Below are positions 26,310 to 37,499 of a DNA stretch of 64,000 bases, piece after piece. The notes below the pieces were generated by a model. The model searched no databases, was not told where the DNA came from, and was given only the letters and a program-made list of their open reading frames with translations. The translations under genes were made by a program, and so were the position numbers. Position 1 is the first letter of the stretch, and each line of letters begins with the position of its first letter. The DNA is from Cycas panzhihuaensis (lineage: Eukaryota > Cycadophyta), in contig CM041465.1 in assembly GCA_023213395.1 (NCBI GenBank), positions 159,161,741 to 159,225,740 on the forward strand. Reading direction: 5' to 3'.

Positions 26310-27639
26310 GGCCCCAGAAAGATGTAACAATACCCAAAACTATACAAGTTTTTAGTAGTTTAGGTCTACCACCTAAATTCTAGTCATCTTTCTCTTTTGA
26401 CTTCTACATTTTCTCTAAGGCCAATGTCTTTGCAAAATTCATCTTAGACTCATTTAAAAGATTTGTCTTCCCATTCTAGTTACTCCCATCCATAATTATT
26501 TTACCTAATTTCTCTAGCAAGTAGATATTCTTCTTCTCTATAAGCCTCTCTTCAATAGGCTCCTTCACCTCATAGTCCTCCAAACATACATATATAGTTT
26601 CTACTATTGTATTCTTCTTTATGTTCTTATCCTTTTTAATATTCTTTTCAAACTTAGCCTCCTCTCTTTATTTATCTACATATTCTTCTATAGTAGCCTC
26701 ACATATTACTAATAGACCATCCTTGATGAGGTGGTGTTTACTTCAATAATACATGCATGAAAATAAACAAAGCATCTAAGAGTGAAAAATATAACTAAAT
26801 TTAAAAGAACATCTTTCCTTTGTAAACTTCTAACTTTATATTCCAAAGCTAATAAAACTAAAAATTGAGTTTTTATAATTAAAAAAATATACAAATTGAT
26901 GGACTCTAACCATATAAAATTCTTTCTACAATGTCCTAAAGTTAGGTAGTTGATTTAGGAGAAGAGATTCTCAAATTAAAAACTTTATATTTTTAGTAAG
27001 ATCTTCACTATTATTATTTTTAGTAAATTTACCAAAAGATCTCCATTTCACTCAAATAAAATTAACCTAAAGGTAAATCAATATGTAATAGGCCCTTAAC
27101 ATTCTAGTTATCTCTTTTTAAATATAATTCATAATCTAAAAATTTTATTTTTCACTTTTTATTTTAGGCTTTTATATAGTCAAAACTAAAATTTGATTTT
27201 GAGGTCTAAAATGATGTTTTTCAAAAAAATGACATAGAAAGGTTACTTGAGATAACCTTTATATGTTGGTTTATAGTGAAAGTTTTAGATCTTATCTTGA
27301 ACTTTAATTTTCATATATTATTTATTAAAAATAGATTAAAATGAGTGAGATACATTGGTTTTAATATACATAAATTTTTGCATTAGTTATATAGATGCTC
27401 TTATATCATTCCCCTTTGAAAAGAACTTAGCTCCTATGAGGTATGATATTGGAACTCCTTCTATTTATCTAAGTTGAGTTTATTTAGTTTACCTTTTAAA
27501 ATTTAAGTATTGTCCTTTTACTATAATCATTTCTACTGGATCAAATACCTATTATAATTGTCTTTCCTTATGTGAATTATTTTTCTATCTAGCATCTATT
27601 CAATCTCTTCCCTTCTCTTTCTTGGTATTTACTACTTTC
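26310..27639 (-). other. 3' tail of gypsy element J
   Basis: Downstream (minus) of the J integrase. Contains short frames rich in Lys/Glu, including a stretch with 'VKEPIEERLIEKKNIYLLEKLG' split by decay and an AT-hook-like GRPK near 26380. No LTR could be defined before element E begins. Function unknown. Confidence 0.5.
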
Positions 27640-29313
27640 AATTCACCTATTTTTCCCCATCTTCTACCTTATCATCTCCTTCATGGAAAATCTACAAATT
27701 AGAAATATTAAACATAGGTGAAATATTAAAGTTATAAAGTAGATTCCTCTTGTAAACATTGTCATTAATTTTCTTCACAATTCTATAGGGACTTATTTTC
27801 TTATATTTTAGCTTGTATATGTACCTTGAGGAAATATATCCCTCCTCAAGTACACCATCACCAAATCCCCTTCTATAAATATCTTGTTTCTTCTACTTAG
27901 ATCTTTTACTAGCTTATGTCTATTATTATTATCTTATAATTTTTTCCTCAACTTATCATGTACCTATTATATGTGTTCTAAAAAGCTTCTACATCGTTGC
28001 TTATCCTATCATCAACGGGTAATTGGGAAAAAATTAATATTCCCTTAGGATTCCTTCTATACACAATTTGAAATAGTGACTTAAATATTGATCTATTTAC
28101 AAAGCTATTATAGGGAAATTCAACCAATGTTAATGCCAAGCCCTAGTACTTTGGTTTATCTCCAATAATATATCTTAATAAATTTCTCAACCTCTTATTT
28201 ACCACCTATGTCTACCCATTAATTTATGTATGGTAATCACTAATAAATTGTAGCTTGATTCCTAATTTCTTTCATAATATTCTCTAAAAATAACTAAAAA
28301 AATTGGTATCCCCATCTAAAATGATAGTGTTTAGTACCCTATGCAACCTAATAGTGTCCATGAAAAAAAATAATCTACTATTCTTATTGTATCATTAGTC
28401 TTTATACATGTAATAAAATGAATTAATTTTAAAAACTTATCTACAACAACAAATATGAAGTAATTACCTCATTGGGTATTTAGCAATCTTAAATAAAATC
28501 CATACTCAATTCTATCCATGGTCTTTTTGACACTCATAATAACATATATAGTCTAGTGTTTTATACATGTCCTTTATCCACTTAACGAATCCTACATTTT
28601 ACCATATACATTGCTATGTCTTACTTCATCTTTAGTTAACAGTACTTTCCCTTTACTAAAGCTATAGTCTCGTTCTTATCAAAGTGTCCTCAAAGTCTTG
28701 CATTATGTAATTTCCTTATAATGTTGTCCCTTATAGACCTGACTAGATTATATAATTATTCTCCTCTAAATAGGTATCCATCTTATACGAAATACTCATT
28801 ATACTCAAACCCAATATTATTAACTAAGGGATTCTTGTAATATTCCATAATTTTGGTAAAATTTAGATTAGTATAATATAAATCCTTCAAAGTATCAAAT
28901 CTAACCACTTCACTTACCATAGTAGTTAATTGTGCTACTCTTTTACTCAGTACACTAATAACTAAATTTTGTTTTCTTTATTTATGTTTTAGGATAAAAG
29001 TAAAGCCCTAAAAATATAGTGCCCACTTTACACGCCTAGCATTCAACAATTTTTATATGCTTACATACCTTAATATTTGATGGTATATAAATAAGAGAAA
29101 TTCCTTGGGTATAAGATAGTGTTACTAATGCCTTAGTGCCTACACAATAGTATAAAATTCTATGTCATAAGTAGAATACTTCTTCCTTATCTTATTTAAG
29201 TTTTATTATAATATATTATTGGCCTTCCTTCTTGACTTAATATGGATCTAATACCCATACATAAATCCCTATAATTGACCTCAAATACCTTTTTAAAAAT
29301 TGATAATAATAAT
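27640..29313 (-). pseudogene. Ty3/gypsy element J pol: RNase H and integrase
   Basis: Minus strand, high to low: RNase H with 'SQEGRPI', 'KKYSTYDIEFYTIV', 'HYLIPKEFLL' and 'LNARRVKWA' (28960-29250); the integrase zinc region with 'LHNARL.GHFDKNETIALVKGKYC' (28600-28720); core with 'IELSMDFI' and 'VDKFLKLIHFITC' (28380-28520); and the C-terminal 'GDLVMVYLRRDIFPQGTY.KLK' and 'ISPMFNISNL' (27690-27880). Decayed by many stops. It is the continuation of the RT at 53350-54020: copia C sits exactly between RT and RNase H. Confidence 0.85.
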
Positions 29314-29318
29314 ATAAG
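29314..29318. repeat. Target duplication ATAAG of copia C, left
   Basis: ATAAG directly before the 5' LTR; repeated at 53345-53349. Confidence 0.92.
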
Positions 29319-29966
29319 TGTTAGGTAATGTGACAACAATGGTTAGAAGGCTAAAATTTTGACAGGTTGGCAGTGCGGTTTCCCTCCCAAGCCTTCCTCA
29401 AAGGGTTCCAAGGAGGGCGGGGGCACCCCTTAGACAGGGGGGTGTAGGGGGAGTGGAACGCCCCTCACAAAGAGGGGGTTCAGTGGCGATAGCCCTCGAC
29501 CTAAAAATTTAGCACTGAAAGTATATTAAATTGTAAAAAAAATTAGGGTAATTTTCTAAAAATACCCTGGATTCTACGGTTGAGATTTGTGCCTTGGATG
29601 ACCATCTCATGTAGCCTGATTTAGGGCATTTTTCATTTATGTTGATCGTGTTCAATGTACTGTGTGAGTGGGGTGGCTAGTTGTTATTGTTGTGAGTACT
29701 CTGCTATAGGATTATGTGCATTTTCTCCATTCTACAATAATAAAGATCGATACCTTTCCTGTGTGGATGTTTCCCTAGCACACTATTGGGTTTTTACCAC
29801 GTTATATCAGGTGTATTTGTGATGCTTAGCTTTCTTGTTCATTTTATTGTTTTATCTCTAGTTTAAGAACTTATATGTAATTTTTAGTTTTGATTTCTGT
29901 AACTAGTTGCAAGAATAGTTTAGATCTTGGTGGCGGTTTAAGGGTTGGGACCTTGTCTTCTCAACA
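29319..29966 (+). repeat. 5' LTR of copia C (648 bp)
   Basis: Starts TGTTAGGTAATGTGAC and ends CTTCTCAACA. Matches 52695-53344. Contains a G-rich block at 29413-29457 with runs of 3 to 6 G, also present in the 3' LTR. Confidence 0.95.
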
Positions 29967-29968
29967 AG

Positions 29969-29980
29969 TGGTATCAGAGT
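29969..29980 (+). other. Primer-binding site of copia C
   Basis: TGGTATCAGAGT, one base from the tRNA-iMet complement TGGTATCAGAGC, two bases after the LTR. Confidence 0.9.
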
Positions 29981-30038
29981 CACTTTTATTTTTGTAATAA
30001 GTTTGGTAAGGTTTTGGTGTAGGCTTCTTCTACAGCAA

Positions 30039-30830
30039 ATGATAAAACTGACAAGTGCAAAGTTCAAGGTGGAGAAATTCAATAGAAAGAATAACTTCAA
30101 GTTGTGGAAGTTAAAAGCATATGATGTTCTTATACAATAAGGTTTGTATAGAGCTCTTGTAGGCAAAATAAAGAAACCTATAGGGATGGACAATGACGAA
30201 TGGGATGATCTAGATAAAAAGGCTCTTAGCACAATACGATTGTGCTTGGCAGATGAAGTTTTATTTAACATTGCAGGGGAGTAGACAACAACAGGATTAT
30301 AGACCCGGTTGGAAGGCCAGTATATGACCAAATTAGTGATGAATCAAATCTATTTGAAGAGGCAACTGTACTTATTACGAATGAAGGAAGGTACAAAAAT
30401 TGTTGACCATTTAAATATTTCAATACTCTTATTTGTCAGTTAGCTAGTATCAATGTCAAAATTGAGGATGAGGATAAGGATGTTACCTTGTTATTTTCAT
30501 TACCAGAATCCTGGGATAATATTGCCATCTCAATTAGTTTTAGCACTACAAATGAATTAGAATATGATTCTGTTGTGAGTGCTTTGTTGATGGAAGAATT
30601 ATGGAGGGAGTCTAGTCTTAAAACCTCCACACCAGAAGCTATGACAGCAAAGGGTAGAGCAATTGATAGAGGATAAAGCTCCAGGGATACATCAAGGTCA
30701 AAGTCAAAAGGCAAGAAGAGTAAATTTAGGTGTTGGCATTGTAATAAGACCAATCACCTCAAGAAAGATTACTTCAAAAGGAAAGAGTTCTAGAAAAAAG
30801 AAGATCATGCCAAGGAGGCTAATTAGGTGG
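30039..30830 (+). pseudogene. copia C gag pseudogene
   Basis: Starts at the first ATG after the leader, about 60 bases after the PBS. Readable features are the N-terminal 'KFNRKNNFKLWKLKAYDVL', the 'EWDDLDKKALSTIRLCLADE' segment, 'LLFSLPESWDN' (about 30490-30520), and the zinc knuckle at about 30732-30776, CWHCNKTNHLKKDY, in which the last Cys is Tyr. These are the hallmarks of Tnt1-like gag (UBN2 family). In-frame stops include TAA at 30138 and TAG at 30282, so no protein is expected. Confidence 0.88.
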
Positions 30831-31500
30831 AGTCAAATCAATGTATAGATGATGATGTCTTAGTTGCTTGTAATGTTTCCCATTATTACAATGACTGGTT
30901 ATTAGATTCAGGTGCTTCACACCATATGTGTCCAGACAAGAGTTGGTTCTCATCATACCAACCTCTTGATGGTGGTGATATACTTATGGGAAATGAAGTT
31001 TCTTTTAAGATAGTGGGCATTAGTAACATCAAAATTAAGATGTTTGATGGTGTAGTGAGAACATTAATTGAGGTTAGACATGTACCTGATCTAAAAAAAA
31101 TTTAATTTCTTTGGGTGAACTAGATTCGGGTGGTTATAAGTATAGAGGTCATGAAGGAGTCTTAAAGGTGTCAAAAGGTGCCTTGGTTGTTATGAAAGCC
31201 TTAAAGAAAAGAAACCTTTATATTTTAGTGGGAAGTACAGATGTTAGCCATGTAACTACAACATCAAAGACTATAGAAGATCCAACCTAGTTATGGCATC
31301 GAAGACTTGGGCACATGAGTGAGAGAGGACTTAAGGTGCTGATAAATCGTAAGTTACTTTCTAACTTATAACTTTCAGATTTGGATTTCTGCAAACATTG
31401 TATTTTTGGAAAGTAGTGTAGACTCAGGTTTAAAGTAGGGAGTCACACTAGTAAAGGTGTCCTGGATTACATACATTTAGATGTATGGGGACCACTGACA
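30831..31500 (+). pseudogene. copia C pol part 1: protease and integrase N-terminus
   Basis: Protease active site in 'DWLLDSGASHHMC' (about 30891-30930), the pre-integrase HHCC region with 'LWHRRLGHMSERGL' (31293-31333) and 'CKHCIFGK' (31394-31417), then the beginning of the integrase core 'YIHLDVWGPLT' (31465-31500), whose Asp is the first catalytic residue. The frame is then cut by element D and resumes at 42432. Stops at 31288 and elsewhere. Confidence 0.9.
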
Positions 31501-31511
31501 GACTGTATTCA

Positions 31512-34068
31512 CGGGATAACCTTTGACGATAGCGGGGAGAGATGGTGACGAAAGCGGTAGGAAGTGGAACCTACAAGGCAAGCAACTACCACGCAGGCGC
31601 CCGTCTTGGCCGGAGGCCGAGTTCGGGATCCGCAATGGAGTATGGCTACTCTTGGGTGACCCCTCACCGCCTTGAGCGAAGGGCGAAGATCGTGGGGACG
31701 AAACCGGGTTGACACAGGATTAGGCCCCTCCCACCCTTGGGTGGCGGAAGGAGAGAGAAAGAACCTAACAAGGATAGGCCAAGAACAATCCTATGCAATC
31801 TAACAGGGTATCTGACGATCTGCGGGAAGCAAGGCGCTCGTGCGGTCAAGGAAGAGGGAGGAAGGGTAAGGGGGAAGAAGACTCCTACAACCTTTCCTAC
31901 GAATAACAAAAGTACATGCAACAAGGCAAACAAATCGCAAACCAATACAAAAAAGCAATTTTCCCTTTTAATCTTTTGATGTTCTAATTACTAGGAAAGG
32001 AATAAAAGGAGGAAAAAAGACCAGGGGTGCGAAGGGGAACAAAGCGTGCACCTGGGCCGAAGGCGTGAGAGATGGCGTAGCCTTCAGAAGGAGCACCCAA
32101 CCACTCCGCGCAGCGTACCGGACGTGAAATGTAGCGGCAAGCGAAAGGGGCTTCCTTACCTTCCCCAGGAAAAGTAAATGCGATACCGAAGGAAGGAAAG
32201 AAACGCTAACTAGCAAATGAGATAGCATAAAATATGACACATGCAAGGGACGCTTCTGGGTGGAAGGGGCAGCAGACAACGTTCTCCGCTGGCGTCCCGA
32301 GTACATGAAGCAACAAAGGTCTCCCTCTTCTTGGGGAGACACCTATATGCAACACAAAGATCTAGCAATATATGTCTAACAACATAAACGAGAGTCTAAA
32401 TGTACATGCATCAGTGTTAGTCCAATAAGGAAAATACCAAAGAAGAGCGATCTAAATGAAAGGAAACAACAAGGTAAGCCTCGGGTGGCCTACCGCATAA
32501 ATGGTACCCAAACCTCTCCCAAGAGCCACGGGCGAGGAGAAAGTCAAGACTCAAGGCCGGAAAAGCAGGCAAGAAGGGGCAAGAAAGACCAAAGACACCC
32601 ACGGGAACCGGATGCTACGGGAGCAAACCGCAACCGGGAGCAAAGGTGGAGTAGAACCCGCGGTTGGGGCCTATGGATGGCACCCAAACCTGAATAAAGG
32701 GTCCCAAATCAGCGCTGCAACTTGTGACAGCGCTGGTTTGGGCAACCAAGGGGAGCCTGGAAACCCTTGTTTGCAAGCCAAGAGTAGCAGGCGAGAGGGA
32801 GGCTTTGGAGGGCTTTGAGCCGCTTAGGAGGCGTGGCGGTGGTGCGGAATCCACCCAGCTCCTATCCAAAGCCTATGCAACCCCTCAACGCCGCCTTGGG
32901 ACAAGCAGCGAGCAAGCGGAGGGAGAGTGGTACACAGCCCTCAAGAGGAAAACCAACTCTCAAGCAACAAATGAAAACAAATAAGCTGAAGTGTAGATAT
33001 CACCAAAAACAAATACAAAGTGAAGAGTACCTGGAAAGGGAGGCAAGGGATTTGCCCGACCAAAAGCGTGAAGAAGGGCCGGAACAAATGTTCAGATCTG
33101 GAGTAGAGCAGGCTAGGGGCCCTGCTATGGAGGTGGAACGGGAAACACCTGCAAATGGGGAGCTCGTGGACTGCCTGGGTAGAAAAATTTGAAACCGCTT
33201 CAAAGGAGCCCTCTCCAAGCGTTTGGGCCGAGAGAATGTCTCGGCCAAGCCAAAGGAGAGTCAAGGCCAGTATGAAGAGTGCAGTCCGATTGTTGCAGCA
33301 GAAAAGAAGAGAGAGCAGAAGAGAGTGTTCCTCTTGAGAGTAAATCCAAAAGTGAGCCAAAAAGAGATCCAAAAAAGAGCCAAAAGATGTTTAAGTACTA
33401 AAGCAAAACCCTAAAGTATGCGAATAGGGCACGACTGGGAGGGAGAAAAGGCACGAACCACGTGGCAGTTTTGCAATAAATGCGAAATTGCCACGGCGGA
33501 TTTTAAAAAACAAACAGAGACAGTCGTACCGCGGAAACTTTAGCGATCATGAATATTCCAGTGATGCGAAAATTCGGCAGATGCCAAGATCACTTGCATG
33601 CCGAAGATTACGCCAGTATGCACCAGAGACACAAATGGGGCCCACCCTGGCCGGTCAGTCGGGGCAAAGCAGCGAAAAGGCTAAAGGACAACTAAAACAC
33701 CCACCCAGGAGCAAACAAGCCAAGAAACGGGCCCACGGGAGCAGAAATAGGCCCCCAAATGAGGTGGCAAGCTAACCAAGCGACGATGAGACATCACACC
33801 TGGTGGGGTGGCGCAAACCCGGTGGATCCGAGGAGAGAGGAGGCGGAATACGGAAGTAATACGGTCACTGTGGTGCCACACTCGCTAAGAGTGTGCCCTA
33901 TATAGTCGTCATAAATTCGAACATAGGTGTGGACGACGACCGTGCCACGAAGTCATACGCATGCAAATATGTAAGCGCATAATCAAGACATAAAAGTGAT
34001 GATAATTCTAGAGACATACCTGCACTTACCTGAGTCGGTGATTCCGTATCCATTCCGGGCCGGAAACA
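31512..34068 (-). repeat. 3' LTR of D (about 2.56 kb)
   Basis: Aligns over its whole length with 39904-42431. Minus start TGTTTCCGGCCCGG, minus end near GGTTATCCCG where the other LTR has GGTTATCCCA. Numerous GC-rich open frames here are spurious; none resembles a protein. Differences from the other LTR are mostly short indels. Confidence 0.9.
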
Positions 34069-34454
34069 CGCCTTATGGCGTGAGCCTCGCCGCTCGGGCC
34101 CGATGCGATGGCGAATCTTGGCAACACAACCGCCAAGAGTACATGTATATAGATATATCAATCAAGATCGGATCGGTAGGCAAGGGTCTTGACGGTGTCG
34201 TGGCGGGCAGCGTGAATCTGGCGGTGGAGACAACATAGGGGCGCTATGAGCCACTGAAACCGACTGGGAGAAAGCGACAGGCGAGGGGGCTGCCCCCACC
34301 ACAATGAATGCAAAGGAGCATGCAGGACCACGTGGGGAACAAATGGTGGGTACCATAGTTTTACCTCGTTAGCAACCCGATTTCGGAGGTGCGGCGGTCC
34401 ATGACGGAGCGACCAACGGCCTGAGGCTTGGGCGACAGGAAGGCCAAGCAAGAC
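34069..34454 (-). other. D: sequence between trailing RNase H and 3' LTR
   Basis: About 0.39 kb. Open for much of its length on the minus strand downstream of the RNase H motif, but without a recognised domain. A convincing polypurine tract next to the LTR was not found. Confidence 0.5.
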
Positions 34455-34866
34455 TTAGGGACGGTCAGCAGGGCGAGACAGGCGGCGCTCAAGGATGAGG
34501 CGAACAAGGCTATCTGCCTCAGCGTTGAGAGCCCGAGGGATATGTTGGATATCAACAGAAGAGAAACGGGCCAGGAGGGATCTGGCGGCAGAAGCAAGAG
34601 TCCTCAAGTGAGGGCATCGCACCCGGTAGACCTGGGTGAGATGAGACACCACAACTTGAGAGTCGCAGAGCAAAACAATGGGTCCGTGATGGAAACGAAG
34701 GGCATCGGTAAGGGCTTCGATGGCGGTGTATACTCGGCTTCATTGTTGGTAGCCTCCGGGAGGAAGATCCCAGAGCGGAGGAGATCATAACCAGAAGGGC
34801 TGCGGAGAATCCACGCTTGTGGTGAAGGTCAGGAGTTCTGGCTTCGTCGGTAAAGATGTAGATGAC
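34455..34866 (-). pseudogene. Trailing RNase H domain of D
   Basis: All four acidic positions of an RNase H fold can be followed across two frames: 'IFTDEA' (34841-34866, Asp 1), 'TNNEAEYTAIEAL' (about 34705-34745, Glu), 'LLCDSQVVVSHL' (about 34640-34675, Asp 2) and 'HIPRALNAEADSLVRLI' (about 34485-34535, Asp 4). It lies downstream of the integrase tail, at the very 3' end of the coding region, whereas the RNase H attached to RT would lie upstream of integrase. The plant RVT_3/archaeal-type style (NNEAEY, NAEADSL) resembles the extra RNase H known from Tat elements. A frameshift separates the first motif from the rest; it may be a sequence error. Confidence 0.82.
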
Positions 34867-35559
34867 ATAGGTGACACAAAATCCAAGCAGATGATCAGTG
34901 ATGAAGGCAACACTTAGAAAACAGACAACAGGTGGCCGTCAAGGGTAGGAGGACCTAGCAATGAGGTAACCCAGGGGCCGGGCCATAGCAGATGAACATG
35001 GATGGATAGTTTGGCAGAGGAAAGCACGGGCCTCCAGGGGGTCATATATAGGACCATATGATTGTACCCCCATGAGGACACCGGCTTCCTGTGATGTATG
35101 ATGACATGATTTTGATGTGTATATATGCATGGGGTGAGTGTTATGTTGTGTAGTAGGTGATTCATGTTATGAACATTTTATTGTATGATCCACACACTTC
35201 CTACCTTGTATGACCACACACCTAACAGGGGCACACACACGCCCGTGAGCGACATGGAGGTGTGAGGTTAGGAAGCGAGGCGGCATACATGTCTGCAGGA
35301 GAGCATAGCAGGATATGCGAAGGAACGCCAGACAGAAAGAGGAGCAACAATGCCCCAAGCGTCCTCCGGTTGGGAGATGCCCAAGCGAGAGGACCAAGGT
35401 TCCCGGAGGATACGGAGCAGGTTCCAGACGGAACCCGAGAGAGACAAAGCGGTCCATCTTAAATAGCCATTCTACACGCATGGGAAGAATGGGGACAACC
35501 TAAGATGGTAGTTTAGGCTCGTTTCGGAGCGAGGCGAGGGATCGTAGAAGGGTCAAGCG
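34867..35559 (-). other. D: spacer between integrase tail and trailing RNase H
   Basis: About 0.7 kb. Minus frames are open over short distances but I recognise no domain. It may contain a linker of the polyprotein or the region where the RNase H was joined. Confidence 0.45.
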
Positions 35560-35930
35560 TAAAACTTCTTAAGGAACATCCCATTAACGGCTTTCTCAAA
35601 TTCGAGCCCTCGGGTGGCTATCCTATAGGCACCATTATCGAGAGATTCGATAATGACAAAAGGACCGACCCACCGGTTGGAATTTGGTCAAACGGTCATG
35701 GAGATATTCGAGCTCAGTCTGGAAGCTTTTCTACCTCCATCTTGACGGTGGCGTAAAGCTTGAGCGAAGGGGACCAGCGCCGCAGGTGGGCGCCGGGAAG
35801 GGTGGTGAGGTTATGAGTGACAATCGAGGAGTCGATTCCCTTCATGTCGACATAATCCCACGCGAAAATGTCTCGAAATTCACGGAATGTAAGGGAATAT
35901 TCCCTAATCTCATCGAGAGCATTCCGCCCA
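35560..35930 (-). pseudogene. D: pre-RT linker fused to the integrase C-terminal end
   Basis: At 35790-35890 (minus) the frame reads 'FRDIFAWDYVDMKGIDSSIV' and, after it, a stretch with 'RRWSPSLK' and 'EVEKL', which in gypsy elements immediately precedes RT. Only about 50-100 bases further, at 35566-35690, it reads 'RWVGPFVI', 'NGAYRIA' and 'VNGMFLKKFYA', the typical end of the integrase region. The whole RT, RNase H and integrase core (several kilobases in an intact element) are therefore deleted at about 35690-35750. Confidence 0.82.
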
Positions 35931-36501
35931 ACCCTAATGACCTTGCGGGGCCAAGACTACGTCTTGAATTCCCCATGCACATGGCATTGCCCTCTTCAAA
36001 GTGAAGAGGGCAAGATCAACGGGAGGAGGAGGAATAGAGAGGGATCGGATCGTGGCGTGGATCCGATCGCAAGGATCTTCCGGTGACCGAGCCGGTGGTG
36101 ACCGAGGAAGGCGATTAGGTGCGAGGCTAGGTGCTCAAATAGGCTTCATCATCCTCGAAATAGTCCACTCCATGGATGACCCTATTTCGAGTAGGAGAAG
36201 CGCTAGAAGGAAAGGAGCAACGGACCGGGTGATCATTGGATCGCTCAACTCCTTCATGGAACCAAGGAAAACAGGAAAGAGGCTCCTCGAGAGGAGCGAA
36301 GGCAATTCCTCAAAACCATCACTGCGGAGGGTAATGAAAAGAAGAACTCGGCGGCCAAGTGTCAAGACGAGCGATGGTGTGTGACACGCACGAGGGGCTA
36401 GTCTCACCAACGAGAGAGGTTCCAAACGAGGGTCTAGAGCGAGACAGGTACGGCCTATTGGCGCGAAGGAAAGAAATGGGGTGGAGACTACCTCGTCTCC
36501 G

Positions 36502-37130
36502 TCAGCGATTCATCATCACGAACGAAGCAAGGTACCCATAACTCCCGACGCCAATAGGGGCAAAGCGTGCGAGACTAGGAAGGGAAGATGTGGGATCTTC
36601 TTCCACGGATTGGGTATACCAATTGAACAAGCCGAGGCGTGAGTGGGTGAACCTTGGTTTCTTAGAATTGGCATAACGAGTTTGTTTGGAAAAAGAGGCG
36701 TTCACGGGAACCACTCTCATTCGTCCGTCATGGACGAATTTAAGCTGTCCCCAAAGGGTCGAACACACGGCTCCCATTTGGTCGAGCCATGGGCGACCTA
36801 GAAGGAGGTTGTAATCCACGTCAACGTCGAGGACTACAACATCGGCAAGAACGGTTTTGCCCCCAAGGGTAAGCGGAATCGCGACAGATCCGAGAGGGGT
36901 CTTCTCGCCATCATACCCTTGGCATCGCCAGGAACAGTTCAGGCGGAGATACCAAGCTCTTGCATAACACGCAAGGGCATGGCATCGATGTAAGAGCCGC
37001 TGTCGACAACAGTTCTTGAGGGTACAATCAGCGACGATCGTGATGGTGAATGGGAAGTTCCACCGACGTTCCGTTCACCGGGAGGAAGATCCTTAGGATC
37101 GAAGGAAATAGTGGGTCCGCCACCTTGGGC
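36502..37130 (-). pseudogene. D protease region
   Basis: Aspartic protease motif 'TVVDSGSYIDAMPL' with catalytic Asp at about 37002-37010, followed by 'DYNLLLGRPWLDQMGAVCSTL' split over 36740-36815, whose LLGRPW is typical for gypsy protease C-termini. The frame is broken between the two. The protease would cut the gag-pol polyprotein. Confidence 0.88.
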
Positions 37131-37499
37131 GGCCCAAAGCGTGGACAGCGCATCTCCGGATCCTAAAGCTTCCGGGAGGAGGGCGTTGCTCGGGACAACT
37201 CCTCGAACGTCCATCAAGGACATTCTGCGGCGGACCGTATGGAGCTCATCCACGACGGAGAAAGGTTTACCCTTCCCGTGGGTTGGGTAAGTGCCCTTGA
37301 AAGTCGTGAACGACCCGCCACGAGGAATAGCCTTGGGGAAAGAGGATTTCGGAGGAAGGGTCTCCGGAAGGGATCGGAAGGAGCGGAAGAACCGGCGCCT
37401 CCATGCTTCCTTAGCGGTTTGAGATCGCGTAGGCGAAAGTCGGAGTTGCTTCAAGCAATCAATCACCTTCTTCCCCTATTCCGGGTCGTGAAGGCGACT

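Noticed and set aside
31501-31511. Target duplication for element D
   Set aside because: Left flank ATTCA and right flank AATCT do not match; the 11 bases before D cannot be assigned, so I do not claim a TSD.
31509-34451. Many open frames and high CpG, as in a gene-dense region or CpG island
   Set aside because: They lie in the 2.5-kb LTR of element D, recur in the other LTR with shifted frames, and resemble no protein; open frames are expected by chance at this GC content.
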